From NCBI RefSeq assembly GCF_000002425.4, contig NC_037254.1:2941797-3005796 (forward strand): a stretch of 64,000 bases of DNA, written 5' to 3'. Positions 1 to 13,010 of the stretch are shown here, in pieces. The first letter of the stretch is position 1, and each line of letters begins with the position of its first letter. The notes beneath the pieces are model-generated. The model was not told where the DNA came from. It searched no databases and saw only the letters and a program-made list of their open reading frames with translations. This DNA comes from Physcomitrium patens. Lineage: Eukaryota; Streptophyta; Bryopsida; Funariales; Funariaceae. Made by a program: the position numbers and the translations under genes.

Positions 1-605
1 AAATTGATGCATTTTATCAATAACATCAATTAAAATCAAGATAAAGTATAAAAAATCTTTGCTATAAAAAAATAAGATCCAAAGAAGATTACATTCTATC
101 TTTTATTTTTATTTATAATTTCTATGTATTTGTGGTACTAAATAGGTCAAGAATCAATAACCAATAGATTCAACTCAAAAGCTATTATTTGATGATATAT
201 CAGATGAGATATTATAATTATCATAGTCTTCAATACAACATAATAGAGAAAAAGATCTTCAAGAATAATGTGTTTTTTTTAAATAGATGGTAATACACAA
301 GGTGTTTGGTATCACAACCTTAGAAGAGTCTTCAAATATTTGGTGATTTTTTTGGAAGTAAAAATAGCTTTTAATACTATTAGAAATGATTTATTTGAAG
401 GAAGTTATAAAGGCCTAAATAAAAATCAAATAATAGTGTGGTTTTTATGCTTTAGAATAAAATATTATTGATAATTAAAAGAACCTATCAATTACCTTCA
501 AAGGAAATAAAGATCATAGTATGTAACAAATATAATTTGTTCTATTTTAGTTTTTATCAACATGTAATTACTATTCTTCATAGAATTTGGCTTTAAAAGA
601 AAAGA
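1..605 (+). mobile_element. Decayed 3' tail of a Ty3/gypsy element (copy L1)
   Basis: This stretch aligns by eye with the post-pol region of the intact family members at 38.3-38.9 kb. It has the same order: the end of the pol frame, the start of the small third ORF, and residues recognisable as VWYHNL, LVIFLE, SYKGLNKNQI, EPINYLQRK and YVTNIICSIL. Several in-frame stops and a strong shift of C to T and G to A show long decay. The rest of the element lies before the window start. It is one of four copies that retain the third ORF, so it is useful for judging whether that frame was under selection. Confidence 0.75.
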
Positions 606-1164
606 TAATTCCATAGACATATATATTTATTCAAATAATTATCTAATTAATATGAATAGATAGAAATAAATTTAAATAGATTAATTTCATGATATCTTGT
701 AAATAATCTTCCTAAAAACTTCATAGACATGTCTTTAATTTTATATATGTTTGTAATTGATGGATAGATTGAACACTTCGACAACAAGTTAGCAACATGT
801 CATATGTATTGATAGCTTATGATACAAGCCAACCATCTAGCACACATATAGAAAACTTATCTTACAAGGTAAGACACGTATCTTAAAAATTGGACATATT
901 TTAGAGATCCTATAGAACATCACCACATAGCTCCTAATTAGATAATATATATGGAGGTAAGAATGAAGCCTTCTTTACTCTTATCAACACCTTACTAGTC
1001 TTTAGTCTTATTCAAAGGCTTTCTTAATTTTTTTATTTTTTGAAAATATCCATTCCAATTTTAATACTATTTTAATTTTGAAAAAAAACTATTATTTTTG
1101 AATGATACAAGAATGTATTGAATTTTTCTTTTGTTTTTATTTTTTTATGATTCATGTCTTTGAC
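606..1164 (+). repeat. Decayed 3' LTR of copy L1
   Basis: Follows the L1 tail in the position of a 3' LTR and carries the family landmarks in order: the palindrome-rich U3, the stretch around tagctcctaattagataata, the TATA region, the hairpin region near 955-985 and the terminal ttgaca at 1159-1164. The left edge is approximate because the canonical tgtcacgg has decayed. It ends directly against the pol fragment of the next copy. Confidence 0.7.
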
Positions 1165-1988
1165 AGCCATATAAGGTGGTGAATATCCTAGAAAGTAGAA
1201 AAATGCCACTACCTCCTATAGAAGTAGATAATAATCAAGAATTTGAGGTGGAAGAAGTCTTAGATTCAAAATGGTACAAACTTAGGTTGAAATATCTTAT
1301 TCATTGATACAAATATAATATTAGTAAATACACATAGAAGCCAACAAAGAATCTTATAAATACAAAAAAAAATATCAAAGCTTTTTATTAATAACATCTA
1401 TCAAAATGAAGATAAAGAATCAAGTAAATCTTTGCTATAAAAAAAAAACAATGTTAAATGAAGATTTCATTCTATCGTCTATCTTTTATTGTGATTTCTT
1501 TATATTAATGGTATTAACAAGATGAAAAAATCAACAACTAGCAAATCCAATTTAAGAGCTATCGCTTGTTGAGTTATCAAACAAGACATTGTAATTGTCA
1601 TAGCCTTCAAGTTGATATAATAGAAAAGTAGATCATCAAAAATAACATATTTTTCTTTAAATAGATGAAAAGATATAATATATTTGATATCACAAACTCA
1701 GACGAGACTTCTAATATTTGATGATTTTATTGGAAGTAGAAATAATTCTTGATGGTTTTATAAATGATTTATTTGAAGGAAGTTGTAAAGGCTTTAATAA
1801 CAATAAAATAAGAGTGTAGTCTTAATCCTCTAGAATAGAACATTATCAATGACTAGAAAGACCTATCAACTATCTTTGAAAGGAATAAAGATTAGAATAT
1901 ATGGCAAATATAATTTGTTGTATCTTGGACTTTATCAACATATAATTATTGTTCTCCATAGAACTTGACTCTAAAAGAAAGGATAATG
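1165..1988 (+). mobile_element. Gypsy element tail with chromodomain (copy L2)
   Basis: Begins inside pol just before the chromodomain. The frame reads MPLPPIEVDNNQEFEVEE and then continues through the remains of the chromodomain and the third ORF (LVIL-type region near 1720-1990). It starts immediately after the ttgaca end of the L1 LTR, as expected if L1 inserted into the L2 pol gene. The upstream part of L2 would then lie left of the window. Several stops make it non-coding. Confidence 0.7.
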
Positions 1989-2478
1989 TTATGGATATAC
2001 ATATTTATTTAAATAATTACTTAAATAATATGAATAAATAAAAGTAGATGTAAGTAGATTAACTTAATAATATCTTATAGACAAGCTTCTAATAAGCTTT
2101 ATAGATTTAATTTGACAATTATATGCGTTTATAGGTAATTGATAGATTGAACACTTGGCCAACAAGTTAATTACATATTGTACGTATTGGTAGCTTGTGG
2201 TATAAGCTAACTATATGGTGTAGATATAAAAAACTTTTTTGCAAGTTAAGATATATATCTTACAAATTAAACATGTGTTGGAGATTTAATAGAACATCAC
2301 TAAGTAGCTCCTAATTAGATAGTATATATAGAGGCAAGAATGAAGCCTTTTTCACTCTTTTCAATTATTTTCTTACTTCTATATTAGTTTCAAGGATCTT
2401 TATTTTTGTAGTCTTTGGCAATAGCCATTTTAGTTTATTCTTGAATATTATATCTTCTTTCAATTCTTATTCTTAACA
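1989..2478 (+). repeat. Decayed 3' LTR of copy L2
   Basis: Same family LTR as at 606-1164 and 38,910-39,436, with the landmark agatagtatatatagaggcaa around 2315-2337. The terminal ttgaca has decayed to ttaaca near 2473-2478. Edges are approximate. Confidence 0.65.
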
Positions 2479-2514
2479 AATACAAGATCATATTACTAAG
2501 CATAAGAATAATAA

Positions 2515-3240
2515 ATCTTGGGATGCATAAGATATTAAATTTTATGAAAGAGCTTTAGGTATGTTATTATAATTTACAAATGGTATAAGATATGAGATTG
2601 TATTTGCTTATTAATAATTTATTCAATATATGAAAACATATATATTTTGCATTAATTAGGGATTAAACAAATATTTTGTTACTTGTAAAGAAAAATATTT
2701 TGGTATTGCAATATGGCAACAAAAGAATAAGTTTATAACTTATAGGCTATAGTAGTATAGATAAAGCAAATTATGTAAAGATGTGCCATTTAGTGATTTC
2801 TTATTTATTCATACTAGATGGTACAATTATTACTTAGTTAAGTAAGAATAATTATTAATTTCTATTTTATAAATAAAGATATAGTATATATCTTTGGCTA
2901 TTACAACAAAAAAAACTTTGTGGCTTTGTAAAGTATTAAAGAATTATGATATTTTTGAGCTAGAAAAGAACTTTATTTATGAGGATAATAAGAACTCTAT
3001 TGTTATTGCAAAGAATCTAGTACACCATGGTTGTACAAAGTATTGAGACATAAAACATCACTTTATCAAGCAATGTATAAAGAGAAGACAAATTGGGTTA
3101 GAATATTGTCTTACAAAGTAGATGGCTACAAATATCTTTACAAAACTTCTTCCTAAAGATAAATTCTTAACTTGTAGAGATATATTAAGCCTTGTTTTAA
3201 TAAAAAAAATTGCATCCCACTTTTGAAGAAAAAATATTAA
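2515..3240 (+). mobile_element. Ty1/copia RT/RNase H 3'-end relic
   Basis: Six-frame reading shows the conserved C-terminal copia pol block. GIRYEIVFAY near 2580 corresponds to the RT thumb region. At 3000-3200 come NSIVIAKNLVHHGCTKY, DIKHHFIKQ, GLEYC and NIFTKLLPKDKF, the RNase H signature usually written as TKHIDIRYHF followed by ADIFTKPL. Several stops and frameshifts break it, and I see no LTR edge. This is a different superfamily from the gypsy copies beside it. Confidence 0.75.
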
Positions 3241-3723
3241 GTAATATTACAAGAAATATATCATAAGTTAGAATTTGTCCAACATATAATCAAACCTTTG
3301 ATAGAGGTGTTCCCTCCCCTCTTTTGGCACATTTATGACCATAACAAGATAAGATTTGTGAGTTGCATGAATGCATTGGTTGCCATTTCATAATACTTTG
3401 ATTAAACTATTAATAACATTTCTAGAAGTAAAGTTCCATACCAGCAGCTGCAACAGTTTTGTTTATTTATCTACTCCCAAATTTCAACCTAATTCATCAT
3501 TAAAATCAAAAACTAGTGCAATCCAACCCATAGTAACCACCATTGACGAACGACCATGAATGGACATTCTCAATGTCTGGTAGATCAGACCACGACATTC
3601 AAAGCAAATATCCTCAACCTAGACAACAACAGAGAATACATGTTCAGGCAATATTGATCCCTTACGAAACTTTTTCATCTTTTCTGGTATTTGATAACCG
3701 TGTTCCGGCAGCTATGTCCGAAA
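3241..3723. other. Spacer, no gene seen
   Basis: Intergenic sequence between the copia relic and the BURP gene. It presumably includes the 3' untranslated region of the BURP gene on the minus strand. No convincing ORF or RNA gene was found. Confidence 0.5.
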
Positions 3724-4944
3724 TCAGTTGGCTGGTACCCAAATCAGAGAGTCAGTGACCCAGTGACAAGCCTTGACAGGCTCTGTGTGCTTGGACATAT
3801 GCTCTGCGTTTTCATGGCATGCAACCACTGCGCTACTGCGCGCCCCGTCATTGCCTTGCATTTCGACGCTGTAGATGTGCATGTCGGTGTTGCTGATGTC
3901 GTGGCATTCGAAGACGGCATAGGGGAACACGCGGTTGCGGCACACAACGGCGCTGTCATAGCGCTTCACGTCCATCACCTTCCATCTCATGTTCTTTGAG
4001 CGCATCTCGCCGGTGCCTGCACATGGTCACCTTGTGTGGATAAGGTCTCCTGAATGTGAGTCGAATCTGTTCGACAAAATGTGGATCAAATTCTTAGAGG
4101 ATCTACAGTCATACCACGAATAGAGCTGGAACGCTGTAGAGTGGTGATGCGTTTGTCTAGAGGTAAACTGGAGCTCACGAAGTTCTTCATGTCTTCCAAA
4201 GATGTCACACATTTGTGGGCTCCCTTGCTCTGCTCCTGCATTTCGCACTGGTCCACGGTTTGGGACATCATCTTGGCCATGTTAGAGTCATGACGGATGT
4301 TTAGCGTGTCCAGAACTTGGGTCATTCTGGCACTAGAGAGGGGCATCTTCTGAGCCATAGAATGGGGAAGGAACGCCACTGTCGGGAAGGAGTCATGGAG
4401 ATCAGCCGGTAGCGCAATCTCATTGCCCTTGTTTATGTCGTCGCGGTTGAACTGCATGGAGCGGGTGGTCTCGACCAACTGTTGCGTCCAATCGAATACT
4501 TCTTGGTTAAGAAGTTCGCTGCTTGAGATTTTCAGAGTAGGATCCACCATGTCAACCTCAGCGCTGCATTGGAGTCTCGCCTCCTGGCAGAAATCTTTGC
4601 TGTACTGACCAAGCGTATTGTCGTTCATCTGATCGAGGTACATCTTCGTCCTCTCGGCGTTAAGAGGAGACGCAATGCTGCTCATCAACGATGACGAAAT
4701 CTCCAGACGTTGGATGCTAACTTCGAAGTCGCTGTTACCGTCTCCGCCGTGGGCTCCCAACGGACGGCCCGCTGCATCGGCAGCTACGATTCCTCCCAAC
4801 GCCTGCACAGACATCCGAATGGTCCAAACAAACCAGGCATGAGGGTTTTTAAAGGCACCCACACAAACTTCAGAGGTCGAGTCGATGAAACCGTTTTCTC
4901 ACCACAATGGCGAGAAGCACTGCGAAGACGGGCCTAGATACCAT
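3724..4944 (-). CDS. Secreted BURP-domain protein, three exons
   Basis: Exons on the minus strand are 4903-4944, 4115-4802 and 3724-4016. All introns are GT-AG and the joined frame is 1023 nt (340 aa plus stop). Exon 1 encodes MVSRPVFAVLLAIV, which with the first residues of exon 2 makes a hydrophobic signal peptide of about 24 aa, so the product probably enters the secretory pathway or cell wall. Residues 35-150 are not recognised. The BURP domain runs from about residue 155 to the end: FLPHS at 159, CEMQEQ at 200, the hallmark KCVTSLEDM at 211-219, FPYAVFECH at 274-282, VVACH at 307-311, KACH at 325-328 and a terminal IWVP. BURP proteins are plant-specific and include RD22-like and polygalacturonase beta-subunit-like members; this one is not assigned to a subgroup. 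Oddities are Cys269-Arg270 where the first Cys-His pair is expected, and only 15 residues between the last two CH pairs (usually about 25). Confidence 0.88.
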
Positions 4945-5148
4945 CGCGCCTGATCAGACTCCGGATCGACAACCTTAAACCTGTGAACACCGACACATCT
5001 TGCACATATTAGCTCAGCGTAAATCTCAAGACGCAATCTGACACTAGATCAAAGTAGGTTTATGAAGCAAGAACGCTCACGGATTGGCGACGAAGAATTG
5101 TTGGGAAGATTATCAAGAGTCTATCATAATGTTCAAGCCGCCACGGCG
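4945..5148. other. 5' flank of the BURP gene
   Basis: Upstream region of the BURP gene (transcribed to the left). No clear TATA box or other promoter element could be fixed beyond the TA-rich repeat that follows. Confidence 0.3.

Positions 5149-5181
<33 letters not shown>
5149..5181. repeat. (TA)n microsatellite
   Basis: Pure TA/AT dinucleotide run about 205 bp upstream of the BURP start codon. The ORFs reading through it are artefacts of the repeat. Confidence 0.9.
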
Positions 5182-5182
<1 letters not shown>

Positions 5183-6164
5183 GTGAAAGACGACGGGACA
5201 CAGGATGAAAGGATGAGAGAGGCCGAAGTGCCGATTTCGGGTTCTTGTGCAATTGTGCAGTGTTGGAACGAGAGATGTCGATGAAGTTTTAACAGGAAAG
5301 GTGAGCAGCGGGGGATCATGTGAGGCGGTACTGAAGGTTTGAGAAGAAGAATCCAAACCATGTGACAGGGCTGAAGGAAAATGTGTCACGACGGCCCATC
5401 ATAGCGGCTCATTTCACATGGTCTCCCTCGCTTGCATCATTTGCTCCTGCTCTGAACACTAACATTTGTTAAAATCCCTGCTTTTGGGGAAAATATTGAA
5501 GGGTGAGTTGCTTTGCAATGTAGAATCAGTTGCCTATTTTAAACACACAATGTGAGTGTTATCTGTGGGCTTGTAAGAAGATTTGTGCTGACTTCGACTT
5601 CATTATCAAAGGAAAGGGGTTCTGTGCTTGATTTGGTTTTGTAGTGATTTCAACGTTTAATATGAATAAACTTCTGCTGTGTGGCTCAATCCAGTCACAA
5701 ATAACAGTCACATTCTTTCGACAACTTCGAATGGTGTTTTGCCTTCAGCATGTCGTGAAAACAACATTGAAACGTTTATGTGGAAGGAACTAGAAGCGAT
5801 TTCTGGAATCAAGTGATGATATTCTTTATCTTTCTACTCGGATTTCAAGTCTAATTTCAATAGCAATGTTAAAAAAATTCTTAATAGTAATGACAATTAG
5901 TATGAATGTTGTTGTTCACAAAGTTATTCTTGAAATGGTTTTGAGTTGAGTATAAGCTAATCTCAGCATTTGTAACTGTCATCATAATGTGGACTTGATG
6001 TGATTTGACTTGATTTTTTTTGAAATTTGAATTTTGGTTTTTGTTCAAAAGCATATAAAATGATTAACATATAAGATTATATGGCATTATCTAGAGTAAT
6101 CATGGACAATTCTTTTAATGCAATGTCAAATTTAATTTTTTTAATAAAATAGAATGCTTCAAAA

Positions 6165-6198
<34 letters not shown>

Positions 6199-7762
6199 AT
6201 ACTTGTTTATCACAAGAGAGGAAGTAAAAGATAACTGTAGTGACCAATTATAATAGATGAATGTTTCAAGGTGGTATAATTTGTAATATTAATAATTTTC
6301 ACTTTTCAATCTTTTTCTTATATAGCACTTATGGTCTTTAGATGATGGTACTAGTTGTTGCCACCTTGCTGATATTACTCTTGTTGTGATAATAAAAAAC
6401 ATTAATAAACTAAACTTCTTTGTAGCAACAATGTTCTTTCTTTTATTATTGATATATATATATATATATATATATTTCTTCTATAAATCATGCTCTTTCA
6501 TAAAAAGATTTTAAAAGTTATAATCTTGCCTACATTCTTATGAAACTTATTAGACTCTTCATCCTGTCAATTGTTTTCAATTTATTATTGATTATATAGA
6601 TTATTATATTGGAATGTGAAGATTCTTTGTATTTTATTGAAAATCAGCAAAATCTTTTATTTTTATATTTTTATTTAAATTTAAACAAGAAGATTAAAGT
6701 TCTTAAATGTTCATCTATCAAATCTAAAATTTTGCAAAATTTTATCTCAAAAAAATAACTTGACATACTAAAATGTCTAAAATCACTTGAAAATAGACAA
6801 GATATATTTAAATCTAATATTTATGTTATTTGATTATTTGGATCCATAAATTCTATTTTATCCTCTGTAAAGTGCTGCTTATATCATATGTATAAAAAAT
6901 AAGATATGCCAGGATAAATATGAAAAATGGTAAAAAAGCCTGATGCTTGAAACACACCATTTATGTAAATTTCTGAAACTAACAGCAAAGTTGTTCAATT
7001 CTGGAAATACACATGTGGCCAGGATCCTTCAATACAAATACAAAAAAAATTAAACTGAAAATAAAGAATGAACTTCAATTATCTGAACGGCTATGAGGTA
7101 TTGGGTGCAAAAGAAAATAGAGGAAAATTGTGATTAAATTAAATTTACAAAATTGAAGCTTGAGATTCTTAAATTAAAGGAGAAAACACAAAAGACAGAA
7201 AAACATGGGAGACAATGACCTTTGAATACAAATTTTCTTTATGAGAAAATTCAAGGATTCTACGAAAAAAATCCCTAGACTCAATTTGTAAATAATTATT
7301 GTTCCACAAATGATCATTCTCAAAGTTTGAGTTTGGAGCTAGACTCTTCTTCCAACAAATGTTTTTATGCTTAATATGGAAGACATGTATCAAAGATCCT
7401 CTTTCCATGATAAATGTGGTTCTGTACATCCAAGACATTATTGAGTTAAATCTGATAATTTCCTCCACATATCAATTTCTTAAATCAAGCTATATTGTTT
7501 GAAGACATTGCATCTACTCTTGAGTTACTTTCATCTTTGACTATCTTTACTTAAACTATCTTTTCTTGGATCATGAGTTATTGGGAGATGAACTGCCAAA
7601 TTAAGCAAACAAGTTGAAATCCTTTGAACCTTGATTGCCAAAAATTTGGGAGATAAAATATATATAAGTTAAAAAATAATTTAATTTACAAAATAAATAT
7701 ACAAAAATTAAAGCATGAATTCTATCACAATAATATGTTGCCTCAAATAGTGGAACTATATA

Positions 7763-7803
<41 letters not shown>

Positions 7804-8210
7804 TCAAAAACAAAGAATGAATAAAATTATCAAAATACAAATCTCTCAATGCAAAATTTATGAATAAAATCTATTATTCTCTAGACAAGATTTGAGAATA
7901 CCACAAACTAGAACAAAGATTAAGATAGCCAACCTATTTTTGATAACTTAAGCATTTTAGCATATTTGCAATATGTATATGAAAATATTTAAAAAAAATC
8001 ATGTGTAGGAAATATTTATTAGGAAATATAAATCAGGACAGTCTCCTTTAAAACACAATCATAAAACATGCAACCCAATAGGAAATATTTATTAGGAAAT
8101 ATAAATCATGGATGGCAAACCTTCTTAATACTCAATATAAATCTTCTTGGTATTAGAACAAATCAAAAAATTAAATAAAATTTTAGAATACCACTCAAAG
8201 TGACTTGATT
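5182..8210. other. AT-rich intergenic spacer
   Basis: About 3 kb without a supported gene. It holds short TA microsatellites (near 6170-6198, 6452-6474 and 7768-7796) and single-copy-looking AT-rich DNA. A near-exact direct repeat of about 25 bp (aggaaatatttattaggaaat and flanks) occurs near 8008 and 8080. No protein family was recognised in any frame. Confidence 0.5.
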
Positions 8211-8213
8211 ATA

Positions 8214-8214
8214 C

Positions 8215-8245
<31 letters not shown>

Positions 8246-8380
8246 TAGTTGTTATTGATTTAGGACCCTTACTCTGCCTCTTTGGTGTTAAAATGTCAAT
8301 TCTTGTACAATGATTCACTCTATGAATGCATCGAGTATATCCCGATTTTGTGTACCAAAAAAAAAAAAAAAAAAAAAAAA
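8214..8380. repeat. Two long poly(A) tracts about 115 bp apart
   Basis: Runs of more than 20 A at about 8214-8242 and 8357-8380 bracket about 115 bp of unique sequence. They could be tails of two retroposed inserts or simple-repeat expansions. I cannot identify a SINE body. Confidence 0.6.
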
Positions 8381-8835
8381 CTCAACTTGAAATCAGAACA
8401 AGTGATGTGTGAGACTTGAAAAAAATTCACTCTGCTAAAATAAACCGATGCTCACAGCCACAACCGGCTCCGCAAATGTCATTTCTCTTTGCAAAACTGT
8501 TGTGCTTTAAAAAACAACCCATCGCAGTTGGATATATGCTCAACAGAGGGGAATGCCCGGGGCCGATTCTAGATCCTCGGCAAAGTGGCTTTTGCAGCCA
8601 TCAATGGACAAATGTTGTTCGTGTTAATCTAAACATTACATAATGGGACTGCATCTCTACTCATCAAAATCGCAGAATAGCCAGCTAGAAGCATATTTTC
8701 GCCCATCCAACATTCGAATGAATCCGAGCAGAAGCAGGCTGTTGTTATTTTTTCTTCTTCTTCTTCTTCGAGCACCGATGGAGCAGCAGACGCTGACCAA
8801 TCCTAAATCCTGAAAGAATGGTAAACTCTCTAGAT

Positions 8836-11800
8836 TTACACCTGTCTGTAGGTTACAGTCACCGGAACTTGTACCCTGTGGCCTAAGTTTCCAGTAAGGT
8901 AAATGCTTCCAAAACTCGATTGATTCACATAAATGGCGTTGCCAACAGCCGTGAGAGTAATGTTGAGCGGTTGTGTCGCGCCAGGAGCAATAATGAAGGT
9001 TAGAGGATTGACAACCACTTCCACATCGGGTGGTTGGGTGATTACTGCCGTGTAAGTCTCGAGAGGACCCACATTCGTGACCACTCGCGGCACAAGGCGA
9101 GATCTAGTTAGATTGCCAATAGTTATGCTTGGCAAGTTGAGGTCAGACGACAAACCTGGCACTGGCGGACACGTTGCAGACGTGATTGCGAACACCGACG
9201 CTGAGCTGAGTAATCTTTCGGCGCAGAGAAATTTGATGTAGTCATCATACGCTGCAACCATAACCGAGGAATCATTAAGTAATCGCAAAAAAAACAAATA
9301 AAGAAAAAAACATGTTTCCGCTGAACCGTATTGTAAAGTGCTATGAACTTGACTGTACTTCATAAACTCTTACTCGCATCGAAGATCAAGCCCGGGTTTA
9401 GAGCAGTTGTCGCATCCACAAATCCATTCCCGAAGTCAAATGCGTTTCCGGGCCGCTTGATTAGGTCAGCGATCTGTCCAGATGAACTATACACATAGTC
9501 ATATACAACTAAAGGATTGCCGAGAGTATCCTTGGGAACCGCTGAGGTACTGATCGCAGAAGCGATGGCTGAAGGACTCCATGTCGGGTGCATTTGTTTG
9601 ATAATAGCCGATACTCCAGCTATGTGTGGGGCTGCCATACTCGTTCCACTAATCATAGACCATTTCTGACCTGCATGAAAGAGCTCTCGATTCAATCCCA
9701 AATCGAAACATGAGCACAAGCTTAGAAAAGAGTCGGTAAAAGCATCACGAAAACAAACGCCGAGGCTTTACCTCGGAAAAGCAGCTTGTCGGTGGTGGGA
9801 AGGGGAGTCCAAGCCGCCCAAATGTCCACGCCATGGGTAACAATGTTGGGCTTCAGTACATCAGCGATGGGCTGATCAGTAGATGATACTTCCTCCAAAC
9901 CAAGATAAACATTAGGACCACGAGATGAGAACGAAGCAATTTTAGGGGGCTGTCCCGTGTACACAGCCTTGTTGCCGCCGCTCAACCGTCCTGTTGCACC
10001 TCCTGCTGCACCATTTTGTTTTGCAGCGTCGTAGTAAGACAGAAATTGCTGCAAATGAAGGCACCAAAAACTTGAGCAACCATACCAGATTCCTAGACGA
10101 AATCAAGTGAAATAAACAAGGCTGGCAAAAAATGATAAAAGTCGGTCCGAGCTTAAGATGGTAGAAGACATTATTACCTGATACGACTCTGGTCCTGTGA
10201 CGGCAATCGCCGGGAAGCCGTCAAAATTCAAAGACGAAGGGCTGTTTGTCTCCAAATATTCAACACCGATTAATAGTACTACTCCCGCAGCTCCCGTAGT
10301 TTGCGCCGCATAACGAGAATAATTCGACATCGAGCCAGTGAATCCTGGAATGGCATTCCATGAGCATACCAGGATCTTGCCCTCGATAAGCGCCCTGTTG
10401 AGGGCTCCTGGTTCGGCGCAATCGAAGTTGCGGTTCAAGCGACTGACCGTCGCAACAGCATCACTTGCACGAATCAAAGGATAAAAATCTAATCCCGGCG
10501 TTTGTGCTGACACAGTTGCACAACATGTTCTCATCATCGACTGGACAAGAGTGAAATCCCCAAACCCAAGTTTTAAAACATTGCAAATTCTGAGGGTGGG
10601 CAAAACACTTACGGGAAAGACCCTGGCCGGAGTAATTTCTGCCATCTCCAGTAAACAAATAGCTCGGGTAGATGCGATCAGTTGTGGTAGCACCTACGGA
10701 TGTAAGCCAAGGGCTCCATGATGTGATCGTGGAAGGTCCCGACCCAGTGTTTCCAGCAGCGTGCACGCAATGCACTCCAGCTCTCGTAGCTCCCAAACAA
10801 GCCAGTGCGAAGCTGTCGATGAAAGTGACACTGCCTACCGGCGCTGAAGACGGACCGAGTGATAAACTGAGCACATGAACTCCATCCTCTACAGCCTGCA
10901 CGACAGAAGCACAACGCAGTATAAGAATCAAAAGTTCCACGGACCTCCAACTAATGTCCAAACTCTAAACATTGTACAAGTGCCAACATGTCATTCTCGG
11001 ACACCATCACGGTACAGGAGAAAGTTCGATAACCTACCCAGAAGAAGGGACTGTCAAAGTGGAATTTTTACACTCTGTCACTAGAGATCTAAACCTCCAG
11101 ACCTTTCACCGATGCCGTCATTACGGCCTACACTCCGAAAGTTGTGACAATGCCAGCATCACATTGAAATTGCGAAAACTTAGTGTCAGATTCCCTGAAA
11201 AGCTTGTGTGAAAAGACGGGGAAAAATTGCACCTGATTAATTGCAGCGATAATGTCTGCGGTTCTCCCTTGACCCTTCTTGTTCAAAGCCTTGTAAACTG
11301 CAATCCGTGCTCTGGGGGCAATACCGCTTGCGTTGCCGAAGTCCTGGCCGTGAACAATCACTGGCACTCCATAATTTCCAGCCGCAGTGCCCGCACAATG
11401 CCTACAAAAGAGTGTCGTGGATTGACTCAGTTAGAGCCTATTCTTAGCCGAGCACAAACTCATCTCTCTTGTTCACTCATTCACGCAAAACCTCGCTCAC
11501 CGAGAGATCGAGTACTCACGTGCCATGACCGTGGCCATCCAAGGGGCTGAGCATGTCCAGATCTGAGGCATTAGCTCCAACCATCGCCGCCTCGAAGAAC
11601 TGTCTGGCGCCTATAATCTTCCCATTGCAAAATCCAGCAGGAACACGAGCATCGGTTCCACACGTCCCTTTGAAGGTCGGGTGCGGAGCATACAGATTCA
11701 CAGAGTCGTTTGCAAAACTCGGATGGTCGGGGTAGATTCCGGTGTCCACAACGCCGATTACAATTCCTTCACCGGCATTGCCCACACCGCCTGTCTGAGC

Positions 11801-13010
11801 CCATGCTCCTGCAGGAAGCCCCATGTATTCGGGCGTGTGTGTTGTGCTTATGTACATCAATTTGTCCTTCTCGACGTGATGAACCACGTCACTACTTTCC
11901 AACAGCGTAGCCTTCACATCCACCGACCAACAAGCATCGTCATCGGCAACTTTCTGCCAATCCCATGAAGGATTTCCTCGAGTTGAAAAATCAGTTCAAG
12001 AGAAGAGAAAGCAGGCGAGATCATTTCATACAATTGTGTTCCGTCTCAGTGAAACAAAGCATTTCAATAAACTTCTTCGTCGATTTAACTATTACGTGGA
12101 GAGCCAAACCTGCGCTTCAGTCAAGTCGACAGCTACTCCGCTGAATAAGGTGTAATCATGTAACTTCTTAAATGCGCTGTTGGCTACTCCAAGAGCGTTA
12201 TTTAACATTAAATCATGTTGCACACTCATGCTATATCCAGATGCTCCCGACGCTGTCATTAGTTGCTGTTGCGCAGCTCTGCGATCCAAATAACAAGCGA
12301 ACGTTAAGCTATGAATCAACACCCTGGTGATGAGGATTTCTGAGGCAAGTGGCTGAATAGATAACAAGTGATGGTCGTTCCTACGGCCGGATTTGGGCTG
12401 CTGTACTTCTAACTGAGCTGAATTCGTGTTACCTAAACCATCGAGGTCTACGTTTGATTATACTTTCAATGTTCTTGGGGTTTAAATTGGGCAACAGAAC
12501 GGATGCCTCAACAGTCGAATCTGTCACTCCACATTAAACCAGGCTTTGAAACAATCGACTCATGAAAGCTCTGCCACAGCTAGAATCGCTCATGTGGCAA
12601 ACCAAAGACCCTTGAATGTGGCTTGAAAGTTGCTAACTCAAGTTACTCATTCGTGACTAACGAACTCTAACCAGAATTATCGTATTGCGGTGATTGCTTT
12701 GACAGGGAAGGCAAAGTCTAAAGGAAGCTCAAGGGTTGTTGTATCTACGCTGATCCAACCGCTGCTTCTGCACGTTATAGGACGCAAGCAGTCCACCAAT
12801 ACTGCTACCGAAGTCCCTCGCGACAGAAAGCGCAACCGTCACATCTTAGAAATCCTGAGATCGAAAGAGATGTAGAAATGCTCACTCTTTGAAAACGACG
12901 ATATACACCTCTGCATTCGTTACAGCCAAACACCACGCCAATAAACTCCAATACAGAAGACGCCGAATATCGCAATCTCCATGACCGCCAGCAAACTTCA
13001 TCTTGGTCAT
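8836..13010 (-). CDS. Subtilisin-like serine protease (plant SBT2-like), nine exons
   Basis: Minus-strand exons: 12886-13010, 12110-12278, 11520-11953, 11233-11401, 10613-10895, 10178-10506, 9772-10048, 9374-9670, 8836-9251. All junctions are GT-AG; the sum is 2499 nt, 832 aa. Residues 1-33 form a signal peptide (hydrophobic YWSLLAWCLAVTNA). Residues 35-129 are the I9 propeptide (VYIVVFKE start). The S8 catalytic domain has Asp168 (GVVDTG), His241 (GHGTH), oxyanion Asn348 (AAGNTG) and Ser606 (GTSMAAPH). A PA insert lies at about 400-500 and an Fn3-like C-terminal domain at about 735-832. Every catalytic residue is present, so an active secreted endopeptidase is expected. The stretch VPVIVHGQDFGNASGIAPRA and the many introns fit the plant SBT2 group rather than intron-poor SBT1. 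The start is either of two in-frame ATGs (13,010 or 13,001); the frame stays open upstream to 13,223 but the signal peptide favours these. Substrate unknown. Confidence 0.93.
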
